A stretch of DNA of 64,000 nucleotides from Populus alba. Lineage: Eukaryota > Streptophyta > Magnoliopsida > Malpighiales > Salicaceae. Both the position numbers and the translations under genes were made by a program. The notes beneath the pieces were generated by a model. It did no database searches. It was not told the DNA's origin and worked only from the letters and a program-made list of their open reading frames with translations. The stretch covers positions 18,170,519 through 18,234,518 of the forward strand of contig NC_133287.1 in NCBI RefSeq assembly GCF_005239225.2, in the 5' to 3' direction. Shown piece after piece: positions 24,101 to 36,030 of the stretch; positions within the stretch are counted from its first letter, which is position 1, and each line of letters begins with the position of its first letter.

Positions 24101-24520
24101 CATTTAGCACAATTCTTGTTCAAGAGATGAATGGTGAAGTCATATATAATTTGGGACTCTTGTTTTTGGGCAATTGTCTCTTTTGAACACTGAAACACAA
24201 CTAGGTTTGCAATTTTGTGTACGAAAACCCAGTCAACCTTTTTCCTTTTAATAATGCATATTTGTTGAATATATTATAAACGTCTAGAAATAGGTTCTGG
24301 CAAATTTAAAAATAAAACAAATTACTTTAATTTTACTCTATTGTTACTTTAAATTTAGTATATGTAAAATAAAATAAGGATAGAATCATATTTTTATTAG
24401 TAAAATATAAAGATACTGTAAATATAAAAATAAAAACATTATAAATATCTCTTAGAAAAAGATAAATGATGCTATTGAACATTGATTTTTATACAATATA
24501 ACTATTAAACATAAAACTTA
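21171..24520. other. AT-rich intergenic DNA, no gene identified
   Basis: From 21300 to 22600 the base composition is near that of single-copy DNA. Short frames (21760-21990 plus, 22259-22534 minus) have no domain. From 22620 the sequence is very AT-rich. A local direct duplication occurs at 22956-23090, where 'acataatctttgacttgat' and 'cttgattcaatagcatgtta' are each repeated. The window 24000-24130 has GC-richer fragments that look like an old repeat. Confidence 0.5.
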
Positions 24521-26548
24521 TGTCACAACACGAATTTCATGTCCATGACGAGCAATGCTATGGCGGTACCCCATCTGCACTAAGCCTCAAACAAACTTAT
24601 CATAAAACAAATTATATAAACTTTGCGGTAGTTTGTAAACTTTCAAAATATTATTCAAAACCAATAAAAATAAATAATAATCCATAATACTCATTAAAAT
24701 ATAAAAATCTAATGTTTAACTAAAATAGTGGAGCACTCTAGATTAAAAAGAAAAGTCTTGTGGAAACAAGTAGGGCATACCAATCATAAACAAAACTGAT
24801 CATAAACGAAAAAGCAGGAACTCTCAACAAAATCAACTTGCCAACAGAAACTAAAAACCTGAAAATAATATTAAAAAGAGAGGTGAGTTCAACTAACTCA
24901 ATGAGTGAATAAATATATATTAGATATTATAAATTGGAAGCCATACATATATTAATACACACACACACACACATACTAAGTTGTGAAATACATGTTAGAT
25001 CATATAACAAATGAAACCCTAAGATTTTCATAACAGCGCATCATGAGATTAGCAGTTGTGCACAGGCCAATGTGGCTCTCCCTAGTTAGGTATACAGATA
25101 CAATGTGCACAAAGATAAACTGCTTTTTGTTAGTATGGAGTTTTTAACAAGTATGATATCAAGACATAACATATATTCATATAATTATCAAAGCAACTGA
25201 ATGTCACATTAAATAGAATTTAATTCAACATAATGTAAATACATAACTGAATGTCATATTAAATATAATTTAATTTAACATAATGTGAATACATATTCAA
25301 GAAACTAATGATGAGTACTTTGAAATAAATCAACATATATATATATATATATTCAAAAATGTCATTCGTATTCATCATATAATCAGTATATATAGTTTTA
25401 TTTATATTACATGCATATTAAAGAAATCATCCTTCTTATATGAAAAAAAAGGCAAAAGACAAACATACGTAAAACTAAAAACTATTAATGATCACAAGGA
25501 GAAACATCAACAGAACCTACAATAAATATAGAAATGACTAAAAAGTAACTCATTGCAAATAACATAAGAGATTGCAACTCTAATATAAAAGATCAAAACA
25601 TAATTACAAAACCGAAATAGATCCACCTAATCAATCTCGTACATCTCCTAAACTGATCAAATTAAAAAAAAAAAATCAATCAAACCCCACTCTTTAATCA
25701 ATTAGTCGATCAAAATAATCAACCACCACCATATGCCAACTAGTTAGCCGATTCATACCAACCAGTCAATTGGCACCATCAAGTCCACTGACTAGCTAAT
25801 TTAGCCAACCAGTTGATCAAGATTTTAGAATTCTGATATGCCATTCTTCCAAATTTTACAGATCCTTAAAACAAAAAATAGCTAAACTTCATATCAAACG
25901 ATTTTAAGCCAAACTAAAACCCTAAAATATCAATTAAACCTCTCAAATCATTCAATTATAAAATCAATATATAAATCATAAAATCTCAAAATACTTCTTT
26001 ATTCTATCAATTATCAAATCTCTAGTTCAAAAAAATAAAAGATACTTACTTGTTTCTTCAAACCCCTTTTAAAACCCAAAAACTTAAGTTTAGAATCGAA
26101 TTCCTTATTATTTTTTAGAGAAAAGTCACGATAAGAGAAGGAAAAGAGAAGAAGAGAAAAAAAAATCTTTGGCAAATTTTTTCTTTGAATACATAGATTA
26201 GATTGGATTCTTAAGTTATACTTGGCTTTGGGTACGATGGGTCAAACCATGGATCTTAAAACTTAAATATGGTTATTTTAAAAAAAATTTTTTTTATGAG
26301 TATGGAGATTTATAAGACATTATAAGTGTCTAACCATTAATAAAATGATTGAATATGATTAAATTTACAAAAATGTCTTTAAATATCTAATATAGAAGGG
26401 TTAAGTTTAATAAGAGAAAAGAATGAGAATCTAAGTATCATTAACTAATAATATGTTTTTTTTAAAAAAATATGAATTACCTGGTTTTTACCATAATTTT
26501 ATTATTTTCTAACAAATTCATTATTTATTTGTTATTCTAAGGGTTGTC
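24521..26548. mobile_element. Possible solo LTR of a Ty3/gypsy-like retrotransposon
   Basis: The left edge reads 'tgtcacaacacgaatttcat', typical of the TG...CA-bounded gypsy LTRs that open with TGTCACAAC. The interior has LTR-like text ('gagttcaactaactcaatga', 'gtgcacaggccaatgtggct'). A plausible right edge is 'aagggttgtca' at 26548. I found no flanking target duplication, and no gag/pol coding sequence is adjacent. It contains a tandem duplication at 25195-25293 (period 50). Orientation and edges are uncertain. Confidence 0.4.
25195..25293. repeat. Tandem duplication of about 50 bp
   Basis: Two adjacent copies beginning 'aactgaatgtca' (at 25195 and 25245), each ending 'aatacat', about 90 percent alike by eye. 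Confidence 0.85.
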
Positions 26549-27714
26549 ATTTTTTTTTCTTTGACCCACCGATTATATATAGCTATTAAAATTGTACTAG
26601 CTTCAAGTCAACGTAGCAAGCTCTGTCGATGATCATTTTAAAAGTTGGAATCTAATAAATATTATAGTTTTCATCATTGTCATGTCCTTTGCATTTATTA
26701 AATACAGGAATATAACTAGGGATAAAATTGTATGAAAATTAATGAAAACATAATATATATAGAGAGAGGGGTTTATAAGAAGTTTTGTGTTTTTCATTAG
26801 GGTATCTAGTGCCTGCTTTTTAAATAAATTAATTTTTATTTGTATTTTTAGATAATTTTAACATACTGATATTTAAAATAAATTTTAAAAAATAAAAAAA
26901 TATTTTAATATTTTTAACTAAAAAATATTTTAAAAAAATATTATTTATCATTATATTTATAATTTATCTTTTCAATTAGAATCAAGGAAGTAGAAATCAT
27001 GTACGTAAGGTATGAAGACGATACAATATAAGATGAGATGATAGGGACGAGATTGATTTGAAAATTTGTTAAGATAAATTATTTATTTTTTGTTCCTATC
27101 CATATTTGGGGGTGGGAAATAAGATAAAACAAGATATGATAATGTCTAATTTAACCCTACTGTGTATTTGCCGAGCATGTTATGATGGTACTCTCGTGTA
27201 ATCTTTGCACACGGAGACAAAGCGTGTACGTGGGCTGGACCTTATACACGTACTGATGCATGCATCTACGGACCAGCCCATCTAACGAACCGACAAATTA
27301 GCTTGCTGAAGCAACTTCGTTGTATGTCCTTGAAGTCGTATTGCAGATATGGATGGGCTCTGTTTGGCAGTTAGTACTGTAGCGTATGATACTTCATGCT
27401 ACGAGTATCCATTGGAGCAATGCACAAGTGTCTGGCTAGGTTGAAAGTTTACTGCGATTCTATTCGCGCAACCGTGCTTTCCAATGGAGTCTCGATTATA
27501 CTTGATTTGTAAAGCCACGACAGGGTGGCTTGTGCTAGCTAGGGTATGGACCCGTGCTTATCGACAGAAATGCGTGTTTCTTGCTTGCACAAGAAAATTT
27601 CAAGCTCGAAGTGAGCCGTATTGTCGGTAGATATAGCAAACAGGTTTCGAGACGTCAAATTTATTATTTTTAAGGTATTAATTGACTTGTTATATTTGTT
27701 ACTAGTTACATAAC
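26549..27714. other. Intergenic DNA with a GC-richer block
   Basis: Contains a minus-oriented MITE-like copy at about 26800-26960. The stretch 27180-27660 is markedly less AT-rich than its surroundings and includes 'gggctctgtttggcagttag', reminiscent of hAT/MITE ends, but no open frame or matching second end was found. Confidence 0.45.
26800..26960 (-). mobile_element. MITE-like element, copy c
   Basis: Reverse orientation of the same family: 'gataattttaacatactgat' is the reverse complement of the 'atcagcacatcaaaacgatc'-like core. Diverged; edges approximate. Confidence 0.4.
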
Positions 27715-28530
27715 CGTGTGCTGTTGCGGGTTATTATTATTTTTTTTTTTAAATTAAGATTTAAAATTGTTAAGTCGTTTTGTGAATCTATACTTAAGAA
27801 TCTTGGGTGTAGCTATAATGTTTGACCCAAAAGTAATATTTATAATTTAATAATAACATTAAACTTACATGATCCAAGTTTAAGTAGGTCTAGCTACAAT
27901 ACCAGACCCAATAGTCTTGGATATGAGTCCAACTATAAAGTTGTGTCTTAAAAGTGTGATAGTAAAAAAAAACTAATGAATAAAAAGAAAAAAAATATGA
28001 ATTAACTGAGTTAACTCTTCCAACCAGGTTAACCCGTCAAACCTTGGATTCGTGTCGTGAAAGTTTGATAACTAAATAGAAAAAAAAAATTGACGGGTTA
28101 CCTAGAATTAACTGGGCTAACCTGTCAAACTCGAGATCTATGTCATAAAGTTTAATAAGTAAATAGAAAAAAAATTTTGAACATTAATAAACTAAAAATT
28201 GACAGGTTAACCCAAAATTAATTTAAAAAAATAAACAAACAAAAGGCATCAGTTTATATAAAAATAGCAAAAAAGCAAAAAGAAAAAAAAACTAAAGGCA
28301 TCAACCAATAATTAAATAAAAAAATTGATATTGATGAATGAAATTAAATAAAAAAATATTAATTAAAAAGAAAAAAATAAAAGAAAAAAAACTTATACGA
28401 AGAAGAAAAAAAAATCTAAATTAACTGGGTTAACCCATCAAACTTGAGATCCATGTCATGAAAGTCTGATAACTAAATAGAAAAAAAAATTAATATCAAC
28501 AAATTAAAAAAAAAAAAAAAAAAGGCATCA

Positions 28531-28574
28531 GCCTTTTCACCATGGACTGCATTCTGTAGTCTATAGTGAAAGGC
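28531..28574. repeat. Hairpin module 1
   Basis: Left arm 'gccttttcaccatggactgc' and right arm 'gtagtctatagtgaaaggc' are near reverse complements; the loop is a few bases. Confidence 0.8.
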
Positions 28575-29040
28575 ATAAAAAGAAAAAAATAAGCAAAAAA
28601 AAAAAAAATAAAGACATTGGCCTTTTCATTGTGGAACTTCATACAATACTAAACGATAAAATCAGAAGGAAAAAACTAATAATGAAAAAAAAAAAAATCT
28701 GAATCAATTGGGTTAACTTGTCAAACATGGGATTCGTGTCATGAAAGTGTGATAACTAAATAGAAAAAAGATTTAATATTAATGAACTAAATTTTTTTTT
28801 AAAAAAAGATTAATTAAAAAGGAAATAGCAAAGAGAAAAAAAATCATAGGAAGAAAAAAACTAATGAAGAAAAAGAAAAAATTTGAATCAATTGGGTTAA
28901 CCCGTCAAACCTGGAATCCGTGTTATTAAAGTGTGATAACTAAATAGAAAGAAAGTTAATACCAATAAACTAAAAATAAAAAAATAATTAAAAAATAAAA
29001 AAACAATGAAAGAAGACAAAAAAAAAAACTAAATGCATCG

Positions 29041-29083
29041 GCTTTTTCACTATGGACTGCTATGCAAGTCCACAGTAAAAAGC
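29041..29083. repeat. Hairpin module 3
   Basis: Left arm 'gctttttcactatggactgc' and right arm 'gcaagtccacagtaaaaagc' are near-perfect reverse complements, the best preserved of the four modules. Confidence 0.8.
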
Positions 29084-29884
29084 TTAAAAAGTAAAAGAAA
29101 AGGAAAAAAAAAAAACATGTCACGGGTTAATTTTTTTTCTTTCATAAAAAATTTTAAAAAAAGACTAAGATTTAAGAGTGTTAGGTCTTTATACAAAGAT
29201 ATACCCAAGAGCCTTTAGGTCTAGCTGTAACGATTGACCCATGAGTAATATTTATAATATCAATAATAATATTAAACTTATATTAATCAAGTTTAAGTGA
29301 GTCTGGCTGCAACACCGACCCAAGAGCCTTGGATACGGGTTTGGCTGCAAGGTCATGTCATAAAAATATGATATTTAAATAGATTAATTAAAAAAAAACA
29401 AAGAAAAAAAACCAACAAGAAGAAAAAAAACTAATTAAAAAAAGGAAAACAAAATGTGAATTAATTGGGTTAACCCTTTAAGTCAGGTTAACCCATCAAA
29501 TTTGGGATTCGCGTCATGAAAGTTTGATAACTAAATAAAAAAAAAAATTTAACGGGTTAACCCACAATTAACTGGGTTAACCCGTCAAGTCAGGGATACG
29601 TGTCATGAAAATCTAATAATTAAATAGAAAAAAAATTAACATTAACAAACTAAAATAAACGAAAAAAAATAATTAAAAAAAAAAAGAAAAAAATAAATTT
29701 TGGGTTCACTCGTCAAACTAGGTTAATCCATCAAACCCGGGATTCGTGTTATGAAAGTCTGATAACTAAAAAAAAAAAATTAACATTAACAAACTAAATT
29801 AAAAAAAAAATCATTAAAAGAAAAAATACAAAGAAAAAAACTTTAAAGACATAAAAAATGAAAAAAAAAAAAAAAAAGACAGAC

Positions 29885-29926
29885 TGCTCAGCGTTTTACT
29901 GTGGACTGCACAATGAAATACTGAGC
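29885..29926. repeat. Hairpin module 4
   Basis: Left arm 'tgctcagcgttttactgtgg', right arm 'gcacaatgaaatactgagca'; diverged arms but the outer seven bases pair perfectly. Confidence 0.7.
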
Positions 29927-30188
29927 AATTTTAGTATATTTCTAATAGGGTTAAAATGATAGCTTTAAACTTATATACATTAATTTCTATAAGTTTATCA
30001 AATGTAATCTGTTTTGTTTCTGATAAATATAAATAAAGAATTTGTAGAAAAAAATTAAAAAAATATATATTTTTAATTAATTTATATCAGCACTAAACTG
30101 GTATTTATAAAGAAAATAACACTTTTTCGTATCAATGTGTTTGTAATTTAACTATAAAATTTAAAAGAAAACTCTTTATTCAAATTAT

Positions 30189-30701
30189 TTGAACAATTTC
30201 TATTTAAATAATTTGATTACAAGGATGGGTCCTGGTCTGTATCAAATTCTGTCGGGGAACCGTAGGCAATTAGCTGTCCTCCCCAGTATTGTTTATGACA
30301 TTGAACTTGATAATTATATGATGAATTGTGAATACGCAACCTCTGCACTCCGCAGAGATTCATATAAAATAAACCAAGTTTATAAGAGCATCCCGTGCTC
30401 GTATCAATCCAAGTTTTTGGTTAAGGTGACAGCTGAAATTAACAGGAAGGTTCTACAGCAGAACAAGACGCTGCTTCCCTTTTGTCGTTTCTTCATATGT
30501 GAATCCTTTAGACCCCATGATGTCAATTATTGGTATTCCGAATGCATAATAATGAAGTTCATGTCTTATGCAACAATCGTCGTCACGTACAATTGTGTAT
30601 CTGTAGCCTCCTCCAGTCAAGTCCGAGCTCGAGCCTCGAGGTTTTCAAACCTTTGGATGAGCCAAAGGATAAAGAAAATCCAGGCATGGGTTATGTATTA
30701 A
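30189..30701 (+). CDS. Unassigned open frame, possibly a decayed gene
   Basis: About 170 codons open in an AT-rich region, beginning with a TTG; the first ATG (in 'LITRMGPGLYQIL') is 12 codons later. The product would be Cys- and Ser-containing with no signal peptide, membrane segment or motif that I recognise. A second open frame (30530-30796, 'LEVFKPLDEPKDKENPGMGY') overlaps its end and looks at least as protein-like, which suggests a frameshifted or intron-containing gene rather than this frame as written. Low confidence. Confidence 0.2.
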   Translation: MNNFYLNNLITRMGPGLYQILSGNRRQLAVLPSIVYDIELDNYMMNCEYATSALRRDSYKINQVYKSIPCSYQSKFLVKVTAEINRKVLQQNKTLLPFCRFFICESFRPHDVNYWYSECIIMKFMSYATIVVTYNCVSVASSSQVRARASRFSNLWMSQRIKKIQAWVMY

Positions 30702-31380
30702 TACGATTTTGTTTGTGCTACAATTTAGGTCACTGCATGCATGAAGACAGTCTTAGCACTGCGGGATCCACGTTTAAAATCTTTGAACATTGTTAATGAA
30801 AAGAAAGACAGTTGTGAATACAGTCAGGGCCTGAGTAGAGTTCAAGGGACACTATCGAATCGGACAAATCTAAATGGTAGAAGATGAAAGGGATCCATCA
30901 TTGATGGTTTTTATTAGTTTGTCTTAGCTTCTTCGGAATCTTCATTGCAGTTTCCAACGGATGCTTGTGAGGGACGAGCAGAGAAAAGGTACTGTAGCCG
31001 AATTTGGGTATGGTAGGAACTTGGATTTATAATTTCCAATCGTTCATGATGTTCTTGTTTTTTTTTTTTTGTTAATTCAACCAGTGGACAATTTTCTGTC
31101 TCGCTCGTGCAATCAAACCTGCAATTTTCTGTCTCCACTTTAGTAATGCTAAATTGCAAAGCTGAAGAACTGGGAGAATTTAAGAAAGAGGTATATTTTA
31201 TGAAGCGTTGTTTCTCTGAGTTTTCTTTTCTATACGCTATTCTACACTGCCCGTCTTCTTTTGATGAATCTATTTATAAGATATTAAACTAAATAAAGAA
31301 AAATCTAATCTAATAAGAAAAGGTAATTATGTTAACTTAACCGGTAGACAAGCACTCTGTTTTTTTAAAAAAACAAAAAA

Positions 31381-31674
31381 TCAAGCTTTTGCACCCTTGA
31401 CGCCAATTATATTAAATAATGAATAGACAACTGAAGCATGTGATGGTAGCAAACACAGCTTCCTTCTAATACTCGCGACAAGATTCTTGAGATGCTGCTT
31501 GAATTGTATCCCTGCCATGAATTTCTGTTCCTGATATGAAGACACATTAAAGTGAAATTCTGACTTTTTAAATGGGGCATGAATTATTGCCATGATTTCG
31601 CTGTTGCTATTTGTGTTCTGTTCCAATAATGTATCAATTAGATCTTGGCATTGGCAAAGAACAGCGATTCGCAT
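31381..31674 (-). CDS. Unassigned 97-codon open frame
   Basis: Encodes a mixed-composition peptide ('CQCQDLIDTLLEQN' near the start, 'FKQHLKNLVASIRRKL' in the middle, ending 'GVKGAKA'). The amphipathic character is protein-like, but there is no promoter, intron evidence or known domain. It may be an exon of the same decayed locus as 30189-30796 or chance. Confidence 0.2.
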   Translation of the reverse strand: MRIAVLCQCQDLIDTLLEQNTNSNSEIMAIIHAPFKKSEFHFNVSSYQEQKFMAGIQFKQHLKNLVASIRRKLCLLPSHASVVYSLFNIIGVKGAKA

Positions 31675-32756
31675 TTGGCCTACGGATTACACAGAACTGG
31701 ACTAGGGTTGTATTAGATCGCGTAAAACTGAACAGATTGCTGAAACATTTGTTTGCTCACTTGTAAAATCATGCTACATGTTCTTCTTTGGTGATGATGA
31801 TCATAGAAATAATGTTTCCATCCATATGTTGATGAAGTGAATTTTTTATTTTAAGACGTAAACTAAATTTAACTTGTGCTAGCATTAACTGTAGGTCCCA
31901 GAAAGACATTAGAATTTTCTGCAGCTTCCAATGAATAACCTTGCTATACAATACAGTGGACATTAATGCAATGATCAATCACATGTTTGCTTCAGGAATA
32001 TTTCAGCTCTACCTTTACTGTGCAGCCACTGAACCAAAAATCGCTGAAACAATTTACATGAGTAGCTTAGTTCTGTTCTAATTGATTTTATGAACTCCCT
32101 AAAGCCCACAATACTAGTCCTGCTCCAATTCTATCACTATGGTTTGTTTAAATCACTGCACCAGATTCACTGTTCTTTGCAGCAGCAGCAGTGCAAATAG
32201 GCACGCCCCAGAAGGTCAAGTTATTGATTCTTGCAAAAACTAGGGTAAATCTTGAACAAAATATACTCTCAATCTTGGCCTGTGAAGGCAGAAATAGAAT
32301 GTTGGTTAATTGCTCAAGTTGTCTAGAGAAAACAAACCAAAAGGACTCTAATTCAATACTAACTCATACTGCTGCAGTAGTGAAAATTACAAATAAAGAT
32401 ACTTAGCTCTAATTCCACTTCCAGTGAGTTAGAAGAGCCCGAGAGGCGAGTTTTCAGCGCACAGAAATATCTGGCTCCGGTGAAAAAACTTGCACAAACC
32501 TGATGATTACTAGTGAGGCTAAGAATACAGATCTGGATGCAACATTATTCTATAAATATGCATACATTTTGATAACCACTGGTTCTCTCCAATGAGTAGT
32601 ACCGACACCAGACACAAAGCATATATAAAGCCGAGCTAGCTCAAATTCAATTACCTTAAAACATGAAGATTTTGGATTATGTTTGTGTTAATCTTTGTTC
32701 AATTTTATTATGTTATTTTCATGAACATCAATTCATCAGCACACCCATTAATGCCT

Positions 32757-35700
32757 TATACTTCAAAAAAAACTTATTTCAAGAAAATAAATTCAAAATT
32801 TTATAAAAACATGTTACAATCACAAAAATAAAGTACGAGAATTAAAGGAGAAATTACAAGAAAAATCATGAGAATAATTTCTACTTTTGACCATCTAAGA
32901 CTAGGCTTTCTTGTTAATTAAGTTTGCTCTCTACAATATCACAATGAAAAGAGCTCATTTGATATTATGCTAACAATTACTTTTTAAAATACTTATTAAT
33001 TGGAAAAGTGTAGAAATAATATTTTTTTTAAAAAAAATTATTTTTAACATCAGCACATCAAAACGATCTAATAATAGTAAAAATATTAATTTAAAGAAAA
33101 CAAATTCAAAATTTTACAAAAATATTTTACAACCGCAAAAATAAAGTATAAGGATTAAAGGGGAAATTACAAGAAAAATCATGAGAGTAAATGCTATTTT
33201 TGACCATCTAGGACCAGGTTTTCTTGTTGATTAAGTTTACTCTCTACAGTATCATCAAGAAAAGAGCCCATTTGATATTGGGGTAACGGTTGCTTTTTAA
33301 AATACTTTTTTAATCACAAATGTATCGAAATAATATTTATATATATATATATATATATATTAATTTTTTTTATATTAGTATATCAAAACAATCTAAAAAT
33401 ATTTAAAAAATTATTTAAAGAAAAAAATTTAAAATTTTACAAAAACATTTTACAATCACAAAAATAAAGTATATGGATTCAAAGGGAAATTAGAAAGAAA
33501 AATCATGAGAGCAATTGCTTTTTTGGCCATCTAAGACTAGGCTTTCTTGTTGATTAAGTTTATTCTCGAAAATATCACCATAAAAAGAACCTGTTTAATA
33601 TTGTGCTAGCAGTTACTTTTTAAAATGTTTTTTGCTTCTAAATATATCAAAATACTTTTTTTTCTATTTTTTAAAATTTATTTTTGACATAATCATATCA
33701 AAAAAAATCTAGAAATACTAAAATAATTAATTTAAAGAAAAAAATTCAAAATTTTACAAAAATGTTTTCAAACCTTAAAATAAAGTATAAGGATTAAAGG
33801 GAAATTACAAGAAAAATCATGAGAATAATTGTTACTTTTGGCCATCTAGGACCAGGCTTTCTTGTTGATTAAGTTTACTCTCTATAGTATCACCATGAAA
33901 AGAGCTCATTTGATATTGTGGTAACAGTTGTTTTTTAAAATACTTTTTAATTGAAAATGTATCGAAATAATATATTTTTAATATTTTTTAAAAATTATTT
34001 TTGGTATTAGTACATCAAAACAATCTAGAAATACTAAAAAAAATTATTTAATGAAAAAAAATTTAAAATTTTACAAAAACATTTTACAACCATCAAAATA
34101 AAGTATAAGGATTAAAGGGGAAATTACAAGAAAAATCATGATTGTAATGGCTACTTTTGGGCATCTAAGACTGGGCTTTCTTGTTGATCAAGTTTACTAT
34201 ATACAACATCCTCATGAAAAGAACGTGTTTGATAATGTGCTAGCAGGTATTTTTTAAAGTGTTTTTTGTTTGTAAATGTATCGAAATATTTTTTTATTTT
34301 TTAAGATTTATTTTTGACATAAGCATATCAAAACAATCTAAAAATATAAAAAAATTATTTAAAGAAAACACATTCAAAAATTTACAATAATAAAGTATAA
34401 GGATTAAAGGGGAAATTACAAGAAAAATAATAAGAGTAATTGCTACTTTTGGCCATCTAAGATCAGGCTTTCTTGTTGATTAAGTTTACTCTCTACAGTA
34501 TTACCATGAAAAGAGCTCATTTAATATTATGCTATCAGTTGCTTTTTAAAATACTTTTTAATTTGAAATGTATAGAAATAATATTTTTTTTTATTTTTCA
34601 AAATTTATTTTTGACATCAGTATATCAAAACGATCTAAAATTACTAAAAAACTTATTTAAAGAAAACAAATTCAAAATTTTACAAAAACATTTGGCAATC
34701 ACAAAAATAAAGTATAAAGATTAAAGGGGAAATTACAAAAAAAAATCTTGAGAGTAATTGCTATTTTTGGCCATCTAAGACCCGTCTTTCTTGTTGAATT
34801 AGTTTACTCTCTAATGTACCACCATGAAAAGAACATGTTTGATATCGTGCTAGTAATTATTTTTTAAAGTTTTTTTATTTTTTAATTGTATAAAAAATTT
34901 TTTTATTTTTTGAAATTTATTTTTGACATAAGCATATAAAAACAATTTAAAAATGCTAAAAAAATTAATTTAAAGAAAAAAAAATTAAAATTTTACAAAA
35001 ATATTTTACAACTGCAAAAATAAAGTATAAGGATTAAAGGGGAAATTAAAAATAAAAACATGAGAGTAATTGCTATTTTTTGACCATCTAGCACCAGGCT
35101 TTCTTATTGATTAAGTTTACTCTCTATAATATCACTATGAAAAGAGTCCATTTGATATTGTGGTAACAGTTGTTTTTTTAAAATACTTTTTAATTGCAAA
35201 TGTATCGAAATAATATGTTTTTATTTTTTAAAAAAAATTCACATTGGTACATCAAAACAATCTAAAAATACTAAAAACATTATTTAAAAAAAAATTTAAA
35301 ACTTTACATTTTACTTTAATATCACTTAAAAATTGTAAATATATAAAAAAAAAAATTTTTAAAATTTATTTTTGACATAAACATATTTAAAAAATCTAAA
35401 AAATACTAAAAAGATTAATTTAAAGAAAATAAATTCAAAATTTTACAAAAATATTTTACAACCATAAAAATAAAGTATAAGGATTAAAGAGGAAATTGCA
35501 AGAAAAATCATGAGAGTAGTTTCTATTTTTGACCATCTAAGACCAAGCTTTCTTGTTGACTAAGTTTACTATCTAAGACTAAGACTAAGCTTTCTTGTTG
35601 ACTAAAACTAAGCTTTCTTGTGTGACTTCAATACATCAAAATAATATAAAAAAATTAAAAAAATTATTTAAAGAAAACAAATTCAAAATTTTACAATCGC

Positions 35701-36030
35701 AAAAATAAAGTTTAAGGACTAAAGTAGAAATGACAAGAAAAATCATGAGTAATTGCTACTTTTTGCCATCTAAAACTAAGCTTTTTTGTTAATCATGTTT
35801 ACTCAAAAGTATCACCATGAAAAGAAAACTTTTGATATTGTTCTAACAATTATTTTTTTAAAGTGCTTTTTGTTTGTATTAAAATAATATTTTTTTTTAT
35901 TTTTTAAAATTTATTTTTGACTTTAATATATCAAAACAATCTAAAAACATAAAAAAAAAATTAATTTATGTAAAATAAATTTAAAATTTTAAAAAATATT
36001 TTACGACTGCAAAAATAAAAGGACTCCTGA
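32757..36030 (+). repeat. Satellite array, about 10 units of about 315 bp, alternating A/B types
   Basis: The landmark 'ccatcta' after 'ttttg(g/a)' falls at 32891, 33204, 33527, 33842, 34161, 34453, 34771, 35084, 35533 and 35766, giving steps of 313, 323, 315, 319, 292, 318, 313, 449 and 233. Each unit has 'ggctttcttgttgattaagt', then 'atgaaaagag', a T-rich MITE-like core with 'atatcaaaacaatct', then 'aaaataaagtataaggatta'. Type A units read 'agagctcatttgatattgtg'; type B read 'agaac.tgtttgatattgtgctag'. From the second to the eighth unit they alternate A-B. The last two units are rearranged, with a local 'ctaagactaag' expansion near 35575. Confidence 0.88.

Larger units (their letters stand above)
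27715..29935 (+). repeat. Composite tandem repeat with hairpin modules
   Basis: Two large units. A lead section at 27715-27975 recurs at 29117-29375 (shared 'aagtaatatttataat', 'ttaaacttacatgatccaag'-like and 'tctagctacaa'-like motifs). Each lead section is followed by many short sub-repeats: 'gggttaacccgtcaaac'-type boxes near 28030, 28120, 28430, 28710, 28900, 29470, 29575 and 29720, each followed by 'gtgtcatgaaagt' and 'gataactaaatagaaa'. Imperfect hairpins of about 43 bp lie at 28531-28574, 28619-28661, 29041-29083 and 29885-29926. Unit 1 is about 1.4 kb, unit 2 about 0.8 kb. No coding potential. Confidence 0.75.
29936..32756. other. Region between two tandem-repeat arrays, no identified gene
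   Basis: About 2.5 kb (30200-32700) has near single-copy composition between repeat arrays. It holds a 171-codon frame (30189-30701, no ATG at its start) overlapped by an 88-codon frame (30530-30796), a 97-codon minus frame (31381-31674) and a 71-codon plus frame (32191-32406). None has a domain I know. It could be a degraded gene or non-coding transcript. Confidence 0.45.

Noticed and set aside
27715..29935. Possible CRISPR-like array because of short regularly recurring boxes
   Set aside because: Spacers are not unique or uniform, boxes diverge, no cas genes exist, and the genome is plant nuclear. It is a degenerate tandem repeat.
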